The notes under the pieces: generated by a model
Told to the model about the DNA's origin: nothing
Database searches by the model: none
The model's input: the letters and a program-made list of their open reading frames with translations, nothing else
Shown: positions 1 through 9,208 of the stretch, piece after piece
Layout: each line of letters opens with the position of its first letter
Numbering within the stretch: the first letter of the stretch is position 1
Translations under genes and position numbers: made by a program
NCBI RefSeq assembly: GCF_019891175.1
Contig: NZ_CP072600.1
Location: forward strand, 2,914,001-2,978,000
Direction: 5' to 3'
Origin: Leptothermofonsia sichuanensis E412
GTDB lineage: Bacteria; Cyanobacteriota; Cyanobacteriia; Leptolyngbyales; Leptolyngbyaceae
Length of the DNA: 64,000 nt

Positions 1-636
1 GCCATATTCAGCTAATTTTCGCCGCAACAAACGCACTTGAGCCGCAACGACATTACTATTGAAGTCTGCTTCTATCCGCCAGATCCGACCAATAATTTGA
101 TCACGCGACAGAATTTGGTTGGGGTGCTGCATAAAGTATTCTAATAGCTGAAATTCTTTGGCAGTGAGAGGAATGTTGTGCAGATCTCCTGTGCCTGTGG
201 AAATCGAAATGGTTGATGTGGCGTAATCCAGAAGCAAATTACCAACCTGAAGTTGGGGGGGGTGAATCTGAAGCGATCGCCGCTGGAGTGCCCGCAGTCG
301 GGCTAGCAATTCCGCCATGCCAAAGGGTTTGATCAAATAATCATCCGCTCCAGCATCAAGCCCTGTGACGCAATCTTCCATGCGATCGCGTGCTGTTAAG
401 ATCAAGACTGGAAGAGGGTTCCGTTTTGCCCGAAGCCGTTGGCACAGCTCAATTCCAGACACTCCTGGAAGTAGCCAATCAAAGATAGCAACGCTGTATT
501 GACTCCAACCGTTTTCTAGAAATTGCCAAGCTTCTGTGCCATCCTTTACCCAATCCACGACGTATTTTTCGCGTTTGAGCGATCGCTCTAGGGCTGCTCC
601 CAGATCAGGCTCATCTTCAACCAGCAAAACCTTCAT
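1..636 (-). CDS. OmpR-family response regulator (partial, C-terminus off window)
   Basis: A two-component response regulator with an N-terminal receiver domain and a C-terminal winged-helix DNA-binding domain. The start MKVLLVEDEPDLG gives the acidic pair near residues 7-8. D53 in the FDWLLPG segment is the likely phosphorylation site, T81 the conserved threonine, and the lysine of DYLIKPFG the third receiver residue. The winged helix begins around residue 130 and its recognition part (QVRLLRRKL) runs into the window edge, so only the last residues are missing. An in-frame ATG three codons upstream (645) directly abuts the TAG of the lipoprotein gene, so the two are probably co-transcribed. 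Position downstream of an RND metal pump and a multicopper oxidase suggests a CopR/CusR/RppA-like metal regulator. The partner kinase would lie beyond position 1. The family call is firm; the metal role is inference. Confidence 0.9.
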   Translation of the reverse strand, partial: MKVLLVEDEPDLGAALERSLKREKYVVDWVKDGTEAWQFLENGWSQYSVAIFDWLLPGVSGIELCQRLRAKRNPLPVLILTARDRMEDCVTGLDAGADDYLIKPFGMAELLARLRALQRRSLQIHPPQLQVGNLLLDYATSTISISTGTGDLHNIPLTAKEFQLLEYFMQHPNQILSRDQIIGRIWRIEADFNSNVVAAQVRLLRRKLAEYG

Positions 637-645
637 ATCGGCCAT

Positions 646-1137
646 CTACTGAATGAAACTGAAACGTCCATTCACCTTTTTACCGTTGATATCCGTTAAG
701 ATTACAACTTTGTACTCCCCGGATGCTGTAGCTGGCAACATCGCCGCATAATGTTTTTCTTCAGGATCATATTCAAAATCAACGTCTTGCTGAGAACCAT
801 CGGGTAACTGAACCTGGCCTTTAACGGTTGCCCCTTCAATTGCTACATGGGTATCCCCGGTTTGCAAAAACAGATCGAGATGAATTCCACTGGCTTCTGG
901 TGCAGCAACGAATTCCAGATGGTAGTTATCCACTTCAAGCACCTGTCCGCCTTGCCGAGGAGTTGAATGATTGGCTGCCTTAGAGGATGTGGCGGAATTG
1001 GTAGCAGGAGAATGAGCGATAGACGGGCTTGGTGCAGGGCTTTCTGAGCTTGTTGTTTGTGTTTCACCGCTAGCGCAGGCTCCCAACAATAGCCCCAAAC
1101 TGACCGTGACCGTAAGCAAAAATGGGTTGAATTTCAT
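646..1137 (-). CDS. Putative lipoprotein with FixH/YtkA-like domain in metal-efflux locus
   Basis: About 163 residues. I chose the ATG at 1137 because it follows an AAGG Shine-Dalgarno-like stretch and opens directly into a signal peptide with a lipobox (LLGAC), predicting an outer-periplasmic lipoprotein. A Ser/Thr/Pro-rich linker follows (about residues 22-60). A beta-rich C-terminal domain of about 100 residues (from VLEVDNYHLEF to GRFSFIQ) then resembles the FixH/YtkA-like domains that often sit beside RND or copper genes. The gene lies between the RND pump, 48 bases upstream, and the response regulator, whose possible start abuts its stop. It may be a periplasmic accessory of the pump. 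No metal-binding cysteine or histidine cluster is visible, so its function remains unassigned. Confidence 0.7.
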   Translation of the reverse strand: MKFNPFLLTVTVSLGLLLGACASGETQTTSSESPAPSPSIAHSPATNSATSSKAANHSTPRQGGQVLEVDNYHLEFVAAPEASGIHLDLFLQTGDTHVAIEGATVKGQVQLPDGSQQDVDFEYDPEEKHYAAMLPATASGEYKVVILTDINGKKVNGRFSFIQ

Positions 1138-1185
1138 AGATCGAACCTTATCTCTACAGAACATCTCTACAAAACAAAGTTGAAC

Positions 1186-4100
1186 CTAAACTATTGGAGC
1201 CTTTTCAGGGATAGAATCCTGAAATACATCCGTTTGGAGCGTTGTTTCTGTTGTTTTTGGAATTAAATGTCGCCCAAATAACGAGTAGAGCGCAGGTAAT
1301 ACCATCAGGGTAAGAGCCGTAGAGGTAAACAGTCCTCCCAGCACCACAATCGCGAGGGGCTGTAGAATTTCCTTTCCAGCTTCAGTACCAATGACCAGTG
1401 GAACCATACCCAATGCCGAGGTTAGTGCTGTCATCAAAATGGCGACGAGCCGCTCCATTGACCCTTCAATAATCACCTGTTTGAGTGGCATTCCCTGCGC
1501 CAGTTTGTTGTTGTAATTGTCTACCAGCAACAAGCCGTTGCGAGTAGCGACACCAAATAGGGTAATGAAGCCGACTAACGAGGCAACTGAGACAATTCCT
1601 CCACCCAGGGCGATCGAAAAGATTCCCCCCACCAGCGCAAGGGGCAGGTTGATCATAATCATTAACATCCCAGCAACCGATTTAACGGCAAAGTACATGA
1701 GGATGGAAATGACTGCGATCGCCAGTCCACCAAACACCAGCAAATTTTGGCTTGCCCGTTGCTCTGACTCAAATTGTCCTCCGTACTGAATGAAATATCC
1801 AGCAGGAAGCGGTACGGTTTCGTTTACTTTGGCCTGGATTTCATTGACAGCAGAACCCAAATCGCGCCCAGCCACATTTGCAGACACCACAAGGAGACGA
1901 GAGACATTTTCACGGTTAATCGTATTCGGTCCAGTTCCGTAATCAATCTGAGCCACTTGAGCCAGGGGAATTTTCTGCCCTGTGGGTGTGTCAATCAACA
2001 GGTTACGAATGGTATCTAGATTGTTGCGGGATCCTTCTTCCAGCCATACCAGCAAACCAAATAGCTGTTGTTGCTCCAATACTTGCGAGACAACGCGACC
2101 ATTGAGCGCTGTTTCGACAATTTCAGCAATTTGACCAACAGTCAGACCATAGCGAGCAGCCGCTGAGCGATCGAACTGGATCTGCACCTGCCGAATCGGA
2201 ACTTGTGGTTCCAGTTGCAAATCCACCAGACCATCAATCTCCCGAATTGCGGCTTCGACGTTGGTGCCAATCGATCGGAGTTGATTCAGGTCGGGACCAA
2301 AGATTTTAATGGCGATCGCACTCCTGACTCCCGACAACACCTCATCCATCCGGTGCGTGATAAAACCACCCACATTTGCTGCAACACCAGGGATTCGGGC
2401 AAACTCCTCGCGAATTTTTTCCAATGAGGCTTCACGGTCTTTCAAGCCCTCACGACTTAATTCCACATCCAGGTGCCCCAGGTTTACACCCCCTGCATCA
2501 GCATCACCCGGAGCACGTCCGGCGCGTAACTGCACACTGGCAAACCGGGGATCGTCCTTGAGTGCCTCTTGCATCGCGAAGCCAGCTTGATTGGTTGCCT
2601 CCAAAGAAACGCCAGGATACAGCAACATCGCATTTACCAGGGATGGCTCTTGAAATTCTGGAAGAAAGACCCGACCTAAGTTCGAAAATACGATCAGGGA
2701 TGCGATGAAGGATGCGGCTGCGATCGCCAGTACGACCTTGGCGCGACGCACAGCAACGTTGAGGACAGGACGATAAATTCGCTGAGAGAATGCCGTCACC
2801 CAGGTTTCATCGCTGGGCAGCGGATGATTTGCCAGCAAAATGGCACATAAGGCCGGAGAGAGGGTCATTGCTACCAAAGTTGAGGCAAAAATCGACACCA
2901 GATAGGCAATCCCCATTGGGGCAAAAATCCGCCCCTCCACACCGGTAAGGCTGAAAATCGGCGCAAAAACAACGGCAATGATCACCGTTGAAAAAATAAC
3001 GCTGACTCGCACTTCTACAGAGGTGTCGTAAACCACCTTTAAGGGATGCTCCGGGGTGCCCGCCAGTTGGTTCTTTCGCAAGCCTCGATAGGCATTTTCC
3101 ATATCCACAATCGAGTCATCAACAACTGACCCGATCGCCACAGCTAATCCCCCCAGGGTCATCGTATTGATGCCCTGCCCAAAGGCATTGAGAATCAGCA
3201 TCCCTACCAGAATCGACAGCGGAATGGCACTGAGGGTAATGACTGCCGTTCGCCAATTCATCAGGAACAGCAGCAAAATGATCGACACGATAATGATGCC
3301 GTCCCGTAATGAACTGAGAACATTTTCAATCGATGCTTCAATAAAGTTTTCCTGACGAAACGTTTCGGTGACAGTCACATCTTCAGGCAAGGCAGCTTTA
3401 ACTTCTGCCATCGCCCGTTCGATGGCCCGTGTCACTGTTGGCGTATCATTCATGGGCTGCTTATTCACCACCGCAATGATGGCGGGTTGGCCATTAAAGC
3501 TACCGTCTCCTCGCTTTAAAGCAGCTCCCACAGCGACTTGCGCCACATCACGCAGCAACACTGGCTTTCCATCACGAGCCGTAATCACCGATTTTCCAAG
3601 TTGATTGATCGACTCCAATCGTCCGATACCTCGAATAATCAGTTCCTGATCGGGCGTGGTCAGAAATCCTCCAGCGGCGTTAACATTTGCGGCGGCGGCA
3701 GCTTGGGTGACATCTTGCAACGAGACATTAAAGGCAGCAAGCTTAGCTGGATCAACTAAGACCTGATACTGCCGCACATCCCCACCGTAAACAATCACCT
3801 GAGACACCCCTGGAACTGCCAGTAGTCGGTTTGTGACATCTCGATCCACCAACCGTCGCACATCCATCAACGAAGTTGTTTTGGCGGTAAAGGCGTACAT
3901 TAAGACCGTGCCAATTGGAGATGAAACTGGAGAAATTTGTGGCGTTCCCACGCCCGCTGGCAATTTTTCCTGTACTTGTTGCAATCGTTCTGTAACTAGC
4001 TGCCTGGCGCGATAAACATCCGTTCCCCAATTGAAGATCACTCTCACTACGGAAATACTGACCGCCGATGACGATCGCACTATCTCGACGCCGGGAGTAC

Positions 4101-4323
4101 CATTTACCGCACTTTCAATCGGCAAGGTGATGAGGGATTCTACTTCTTCAGGAGCAAGTCCCGGTGCTTCTGTTTGAATTTCAACTTGCGGTGGCGCAAA
4201 GTCAGGAAATACATCCAGCGGCATTTGGGTGAGGTTGTAAGTGCCTAAAACGGTGACAATTACTGCTCCAATCACCACTAACCAGCGTTGAACGATCGAC
4301 CACTTCAAAATTGCATCCAGCAT
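1186..4323 (-). CDS. Heavy-metal efflux RND transporter, CusA/CzcA family
   Basis: 1045 residues, the usual size for the inner-membrane proton-antiporter subunit of a tripartite metal pump. The first transmembrane helix is near residues 14-32. The large porter domain follows, with GTPGVEIVRSSS near residue 75 as is typical of the heavy-metal RND group. A block of helices begins near residue 340. The signature VAIGSVVDDSIVDMENAYR lies near 395-415 and carries the acidic residues of the proton relay. A second porter domain and a second helix block end near residue 1025. The adaptor gene lies immediately upstream, 6 bases away, so they form one operon. No outer-membrane channel gene is seen, so a TolC-like protein elsewhere is probably used. 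The metal cannot be fixed from sequence alone; the multicopper oxidase next door favours Cu. Confidence 0.93.
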   Translation of the reverse strand: MLDAILKWSIVQRWLVVIGAVIVTVLGTYNLTQMPLDVFPDFAPPQVEIQTEAPGLAPEEVESLITLPIESAVNGTPGVEIVRSSSAVSISVVRVIFNWGTDVYRARQLVTERLQQVQEKLPAGVGTPQISPVSSPIGTVLMYAFTAKTTSLMDVRRLVDRDVTNRLLAVPGVSQVIVYGGDVRQYQVLVDPAKLAAFNVSLQDVTQAAAAANVNAAGGFLTTPDQELIIRGIGRLESINQLGKSVITARDGKPVLLRDVAQVAVGAALKRGDGSFNGQPAIIAVVNKQPMNDTPTVTRAIERAMAEVKAALPEDVTVTETFRQENFIEASIENVLSSLRDGIIIVSIILLLFLMNWRTAVITLSAIPLSILVGMLILNAFGQGINTMTLGGLAVAIGSVVDDSIVDMENAYRGLRKNQLAGTPEHPLKVVYDTSVEVRVSVIFSTVIIAVVFAPIFSLTGVEGRIFAPMGIAYLVSIFASTLVAMTLSPALCAILLANHPLPSDETWVTAFSQRIYRPVLNVAVRRAKVVLAIAAASFIASLIVFSNLGRVFLPEFQEPSLVNAMLLYPGVSLEATNQAGFAMQEALKDDPRFASVQLRAGRAPGDADAGGVNLGHLDVELSREGLKDREASLEKIREEFARIPGVAANVGGFITHRMDEVLSGVRSAIAIKIFGPDLNQLRSIGTNVEAAIREIDGLVDLQLEPQVPIRQVQIQFDRSAAARYGLTVGQIAEIVETALNGRVVSQVLEQQQLFGLLVWLEEGSRNNLDTIRNLLIDTPTGQKIPLAQVAQIDYGTGPNTINRENVSRLLVVSANVAGRDLGSAVNEIQAKVNETVPLPAGYFIQYGGQFESEQRASQNLLVFGGLAIAVISILMYFAVKSVAGMLMIMINLPLALVGGIFSIALGGGIVSVASLVGFITLFGVATRNGLLLVDNYNNKLAQGMPLKQVIIEGSMERLVAILMTALTSALGMVPLVIGTEAGKEILQPLAIVVLGGLFTSTALTLMVLPALYSLFGRHLIPKTTETTLQTDVFQDSIPEKAPIV

Positions 4324-4329
4324 AGCAAG

Positions 4330-5976
4330 CTACCCGTTAGAGTCTGATGGGTGGCGATCTGCTGAAAGTAGGGTAGGCTCGTGCCCCGCGTTACTGCGAG
4401 TGTGGTCTCCCTCGTACTGCTGTTCGAGATGTTCTAACTGATGAATCGTTGCAGTGACTTGCCTACGATTTCGACGATTTGACCATAAAACACCGGCTGC
4501 AAAGGTGCCAATCGCCAGTAAGCCACCTGCCGGAAGTATGATCCACCAGGGTAAGGTGCTACCGACACCCCTGGATTGTGGAATCTCTGTTGCAGCTTCC
4601 TCAGAAGTTCTTCCACTGCGTAATGATTGAGCGTAGAGTAGATTGGCGCGTTGGGTAACAATGCGATCGCCTTCAAACAATCCACTTTTGACTTCGACTA
4701 CATTCCCCGCTTGCCGACCCAACACAACCTCCACAGGTTGGAAGGTATTGCCATTCTGAACAAACACAAGTTGCCGACCGCTTGCCTCGACCAGTGCTGA
4801 TTGAGGAATCACGACAACAGGTTCTGGGGTACGGGTGGTTAACACTTCCAACTTGGCAAACATCCCTGGCTTCAGTGCCCCATCTGTATTGTCTAACTCT
4901 GCTCTGACAGGGATGACCCGATTTTCTCCTTCTACGACCGAGCCAATGGTCGTGATGCGTCCTTCAAAGACTCGATTGGGAAGACTCGATATCTGAACCC
5001 GCACTCGTTGCCCCTGAGCAACCTGATTTAAGTCTTTTTCATAGATATTCGCGGTAGCAAGCACAGTGCGATTATCTACGATCGTCATCAAGCTTGCCCC
5101 GGCATCTTGTGCTGATTGTCCAAGGGTTATTTCACGATCAGCAATTGTCCCTGCGATCGGGGCTTTGATAGTAATTGTGCCGTCTGGATTAGGAGATGCG
5201 CCTAACTGTTGCAAACGAGTCCTGTAGATGCCCGCACTCAGTTGCGTGCGAGATTGAGCAACCTGAAGGGCAGTTTGAGCGCGTTTAATGTCGGTTTGGG
5301 CTTCCAACACTGCTAACCGACTTTCAGCCTCCGTCACTGCTTTTTGCGCCAATGCCAGCCGCGCTTCCGACCCCAAAAATTCCCGCCTGGGGAGTGCTCC
5401 TTGCTCTGCGAGTTCCTGATCGCGATCATACTGCTCCTGAGCAATTCTCAATTCAGTTCTTGCCTGATTGATAGCAGTTTTGGCAATTTGCTGCTGTCGC
5501 TCATAGGTCTGTTGAGCCAGTCGTAAATTAGCTTCCGCCTGCTGCACATCTCCCTGCCGCTCTGCGGAATTTTCTAAGGCGTTAACGCGCAGTTCTGCCA
5601 ATTCGCCGCTCGTGATCACAGCCAGAGGTTGTCCTGCCTTGACGGTATCTCCTGGCTCGACCAGTAGCTTGATAACCATTCCACCAACAGGATTTGTGAC
5701 TCTTACTCTGCGGTCAGGCGAGGCTTCAATTTGCCCGGTTGCCTTAATCCCGAATGCCAGAACTTGACGAGTGACAGACTCTACTTTCAACCCGATTCGC
5801 TCTACTGTTGTGCTGTCTACTGCGATCGCGCTTGTGGGCTGAGAAGGTTGATTATGATTAAACTCGTCACCATGCCCTGCATGAGCCAGGACGCTACCCG
5901 CAGGCATTACTAACAGCAGGGTCAGACTTATGCCCACCACAAAATTTCTATTGCCACACTTCAAAGTAAGGGTCAT
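4330..5976 (-). CDS. RND efflux periplasmic adaptor (membrane fusion) protein, CusB/CzcB type
   Basis: 548 residues. An N-terminal signal peptide ends near residue 31 (SVLAHAGHGDE) and is followed by a His-rich patch that may touch metal. Next come a biotinyl/lipoyl-like half (VKLLVEPGDTVKAGQPL region, about 90-120), a long coiled-coil hairpin (about 130-245) rich in Gln, Ala and Glu, then the second lipoyl half and beta-barrel (IKAPIAGTIADREIT, about 270 onward). It links the RND pump to an outer-membrane channel. Unusually, a C-terminal membrane helix (WWIILPAGGLLAIGTFAAG, about 475-495) and a basic then His/acidic cytoplasmic tail follow, so the protein may be anchored at both ends. It is transcribed with the RND gene. 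Confidence in the family is high; the metal is inferred. Confidence 0.92.
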   Translation of the reverse strand: MTLTLKCGNRNFVVGISLTLLLVMPAGSVLAHAGHGDEFNHNQPSQPTSAIAVDSTTVERIGLKVESVTRQVLAFGIKATGQIEASPDRRVRVTNPVGGMVIKLLVEPGDTVKAGQPLAVITSGELAELRVNALENSAERQGDVQQAEANLRLAQQTYERQQQIAKTAINQARTELRIAQEQYDRDQELAEQGALPRREFLGSEARLALAQKAVTEAESRLAVLEAQTDIKRAQTALQVAQSRTQLSAGIYRTRLQQLGASPNPDGTITIKAPIAGTIADREITLGQSAQDAGASLMTIVDNRTVLATANIYEKDLNQVAQGQRVRVQISSLPNRVFEGRITTIGSVVEGENRVIPVRAELDNTDGALKPGMFAKLEVLTTRTPEPVVVIPQSALVEASGRQLVFVQNGNTFQPVEVVLGRQAGNVVEVKSGLFEGDRIVTQRANLLYAQSLRSGRTSEEAATEIPQSRGVGSTLPWWIILPAGGLLAIGTFAAGVLWSNRRNRRQVTATIHQLEHLEQQYEGDHTRSNAGHEPTLLSADRHPSDSNG

Positions 5977-6148
5977 CGGGATATTCTGCGAGAAGACTGG
6001 GACAGCATCAAAGCTTTAAAATTTCCAGGAATAGAAACCTTCATTGCTAATGATGTTAGTGTTGCAGGGAAATATCAAATCAAGATGAAATTTCAGCGTA
6101 GAACCCTCTGACTGCTGACTCATCTCAAAACTCAGTACTGATTGGATG

Positions 6149-7652
6149 TTATGATGCCTGGATTTCCAAGATCCCCATCATTCCCAGATCCTCATGATCA
6201 AGAATGTGGCAGTGATACACAGTCCTGCCCACAAAATCTCTAAACGGAATCCGAATCTGCACAGTCTCCGCGCCTTTGACTAGCACAGTATCTTTCCATA
6301 CGCGATAGGGTTCGGGTTTACCGTTGCGAGCAATCACCTGAAATGGATTCACATGCAAATGAAAGGGGTGATCCATTCGATCAGGATCAACATTGACCAG
6401 TTCCCAATCCTCTATTGTATCCAGTTTCACTGTTGCATCAATTCGCTGTGGATCAAAGGGTTGGCCATTAATAGAGAAATGCCATGCCACTTGTTGTACC
6501 GCTGCCCATACCCATTGCCATCGACAACTCAATTCGACGGGTCCGATTGGGCTGCGGTAACATTTCCACGTCAATCAGTTTTTGTGGTAAGGGTAGGGAA
6601 TCCGTGGAACCTTTATAAATCAGGGTTGCTAATGGCTGCGATGATTGAGATTGAGTTGTTGGGTGATGCATCACGCCATGCATAGGATTCATTCCTGGCA
6701 TCATCATGCCCTCCCCCATCATGCCCATGCCACCGCGATTATAGGGCAAATTTAGTAATCGATACTGGTCAGGTGGGCGATCGCCTTTCACTAAAACTTC
6801 AGCTCGCTCCCCTGGTGCAAGCAAGAGTTCGGTGAGTTCAATCGGTTCTGCGATCGCCCCTCCATCAGTTGCAATCAGGTACAGCGGATGGTCTTCTAGT
6901 GCCAGTCGATAGAAGCGAGAAGGTGAGGCATTGAGTATCCGCAAACGCAACAAACCACCAGAGGCAATTGTCAGGGTAGGGTTGACATTTCCATTCACTG
7001 TGACCAATGCACCCTCCCGCCCCATCATCAGCCCCATGTGGTTCGGAGGATTGACTTGTCCATTCGCATTCAGGTCAAAATCTTGCAGGATAAGAAAGTT
7101 TTCCTGAGCCGCTTTCAGCTCTGGGATCTCGTCAAGCTCTCCCCGCACAATAAAAAGACCAGCTAATCCAGCAAACACCTGCTCTGCAACATGTCCATGG
7201 TGATGAGGGTGATACCAAAATATTCCAGCAGGGTGATTTTGTGGAATGGTGAATTCGTATGTCAACCGTTCGTTGGGCGGAATGCTCAAAAATACATTAT
7301 CCGCATTGCCAGTGGGAGTGATGTGTAGCCCATGATAGTGAAGATTAGTTGGTTGTGAAAGTTGGTTTGTGAAGTGAATGCGTACCGTATCTCCTGGCCT
7401 GGCTTCTAGTCGTGGAGCCGGAAGTTGACCGTTGTAGCTCATGAGAACAGCCGATCGATTGCCGACAACCAAAGACTGGCTGTTTGCTTCCAGACTCAGC
7501 TCCAGCAAACCGTCAGTACTTTTATACGAATCAGTAACAGGTATCTTTGCCCTTGAGGATGGATTTTGTTGAATTGCCCAACGAGAGAGTAAAATACCCC
7601 CCGCAGTAGCTGCACTAAGCGCAAGGAAACGACGACGAGAAAGTTTTAGCAT
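6149..7652 (-). pseudogene. Multicopper oxidase (CueO-like) with a one-base frameshift
   Basis: Begins at the ATG at 7652 with a twin-arginine signal (SRRRFLAL), so it is predicted to be folded in the cytoplasm and exported by Tat. Copper ligands are visible: HYHGLHI, WYHPHHHGH, HPFHLHVNPF and the C-terminal HCHILDHEDLGMM. A Met/His-rich stretch (GMGMMGEGMMMPGMNPMHG) resembles the methionine-rich Cu(I) site of CueO. The upstream frame stops at 6468-6470 after GMAFLY, while the continuation (INGQPFDP onward) is in the next frame. Removing one base near 6471-6478 joins them into a protein of about 500 residues with GMAFSINGQPF across the join. A sequencing error or a recent mutation would both explain it, because every copper ligand is otherwise intact. 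It sits upstream of the RND adaptor, as expected for periplasmic Cu(I) detoxification. Confidence 0.88.
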
Positions 7653-7789
7653 GACTTGACTGAGGTAAGGCGTCTGTCCGCAAAAGTTATTTTTGACCGA
7701 TCCTGAGAATGACAAACAAAAATAAAACTGGAATGAAATCTTACTCTCAGGAGTGGTTTCAGGGTCATAGACATCCAAAGGTTGCCCCC

Positions 7790-7995
7790 TGGAACCTCGT
7801 CTGGTAATACTGCCCACTCAATTGGGCATCAAGTTCAATATCGGTAGAAAATAGCAAGGTCGTTCCTGGTTTGCCGGCTTTACGGGTATCGACCAGATTA
7901 GGCAAGGAGAATTTGCCACTTCAGGGAGACATGCCAGACTGCGGCAGTGTAAAGGGTTAAGCCCACTTCGAGTTTGTTATACGGTTACTGACCCG
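7790..7995 (-). pseudogene. IS4-type transposase remnant A
   Basis: The minus strand carries a degenerate piece of a DDE transposase. One frame reads LEVGLTLYTAAVWHVSLK and, after a shift, another reads LVDTRKAGKPGTTLLFSTDI and then QYYQTRFQ. The DNA encoding the last part is about 90 percent like the plus-strand fragment at 10339-10400, so two copies of this transposase once existed nearby. Its end meets the upstream region of the multicopper oxidase gene, which may therefore have lost original promoter sequence. No ends or target duplications could be assigned. Confidence 0.6.
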
Positions 7996-8004
7996 GCAAT
8001 TTGG

Positions 8005-8370
8005 TCAGTTTGAAGCTGATTTGCAGGCACAAATCCAAGTTTTCTTTTCGACCAAATGGAGGGGGTGACCTGCTTCTGCCCAACTGTGCATCATCGGGTC
8101 ATGCAACCGACTCCACCAGACCTCATCGAGAAATCCTAAGATCCAGTCTGAGTGCTGCTCACTCAGCGTCACGAGGCGGTTGCGTTGGCGCTTTTTTAGT
8201 TCATACTGGAGGTCGGGTGAAACAATCCACGCTTTGGCTCGACTCCAGGTGATGTTCATGGCCTGGAGGGCTTCCTCAATCGTCGTACGACTCACTTGTT
8301 TAGGGGTGATGCCCTGTTCCCAACACACTTGAACGCAGTCCTTGCTCGAGCGTGACTCGTCCAGTGTCAC
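8005..8370 (-). pseudogene. Transposase fragment, IS630-like winged-helix part
   Basis: An open stretch of 121 codons with features of the N-terminal and early catalytic part of an IS630-like transposase: a helix-turn-helix segment (ITPKQVSRTTIEEALQAMNI), a linker, then LGFLDEVWWSRLHDPMMH, whose aspartate would be the first DDE residue. It ends abruptly after HLVEKKTW, well short of the second and third catalytic residues, and no continuation is seen before remnant A. The start is arbitrary because similar sequence (VTLDESRS) continues upstream of any ATG. This family differs from the intact IS630-type pair described below. Confidence 0.6.
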
Positions 8371-8479
8371 TTAATGAACGGACCTAAAGTGGGGCCAGCA
8401 TAAAGGCTTTGGGTGGAAAAATGTGATATTCTCAGGATAATCTTTCCCCCCCTTTGCTTGCACTTGCACACCAGGTTCG

Positions 8480-8790
8480 CTGAATTCACACCAGGGCACA
8501 GCTCAGTTCGGGTTCAATCCTGTTCAGCTTGCCAAGGCACTCAAGCTGACGGTCATATCTTTGGCTTTAGCCCGGTAAGCGGCATGAATCGAAGGGTGAA
8601 TCGCGCACACCACCAGGCTCATGAGGTTGACCACATCGGAAAATAGCAATCCCCGCGTGTATTGCACTTGGGCGGTTTCCTCAAACAACGCATTCATCGA
8701 ATCCGGGGCAAACACATGCTCCATCAATCCTCGTACCATGACGCTGACAGGGCTTTGTTCGACAAAGCGTTCGAAGATTGCTCCCAACAT
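8480..8790 (-). pseudogene. IS4-family transposase, N-terminal fragment with frameshift
   Basis: From an ATG at 8790, 88 codons read like the N-terminus of an IS4-family transposase (MLGAIFERFVEQSPVSV near the start, then LFSDVVNLMSLVVCAIHPS). The frame stops at 8524 after LSALAS. The expected continuation (LGKLNRIEPELS) is in a neighbouring frame for about a dozen codons and then stops. The rest of the gene, including all catalytic residues, is missing. It is one of several broken insertion sequences between 7.8 and 11.7 kb. Confidence 0.6.
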
Positions 8791-8970
8791 AGTTCTACTT
8801 CTGCTGATGCACAGGTTTGCTGTGCCTATCCTTGCAGAATTGGATCTGGATGTGAGTCACCTTGAAAGGGCTGATCTCTACTAGTAACGTAACTAACGAC
8901 AAAACCGCCGCATCTCTAGAGCGGTTGGTATGTCGAGATCGCCGTTTTCCAGGTCTTTTTCACTATTTCA

Positions 8971-9208
8971 CTATGGCGGCGTTATCTGCTGCCTCTTTTC
9001 AATACATGTGTTTGCAGTGCAGTTGGTTGTGCCCGGTTTCCATACTCCACGTACTCCACCAGGGTGCTCACGCATGACAGGCCTTTGAATGGGGGGCTGA
9101 GGGCGCACTTCGCCTGGACGGATGGGTTCCGCCCCTTGTTGTGGTGAGGGTTCTGTTTGACCTGATGGAGATCGGAGGGTATTGGGAACTCCGTCTTCAA
9201 GGATAATA
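8971..9208 (-). pseudogene. 3' half of a secreted-protein gene split by IS630 and inversion
   Basis: Read on the minus strand from the outer edge of the left IS630-type element, one frame stays open for 78 codons to a TAG at 8971-8973 (segments EDGVPNTLRSPSGQ, GVWKPGTTNCTANTCIEK). It has no start of its own. Joined through the TA target to the truncated secreted-protein ORF at 12286-12487, the frame is continuous (…RGID then IILEDG…) and gives a Pro/Gln-rich exported protein of about 142-145 residues with cysteines in both halves. The two halves are now on opposite strands, each abutting an element, which is what inversion between two inverted elements produces. Its function is not recognised. 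Confidence 0.55.
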
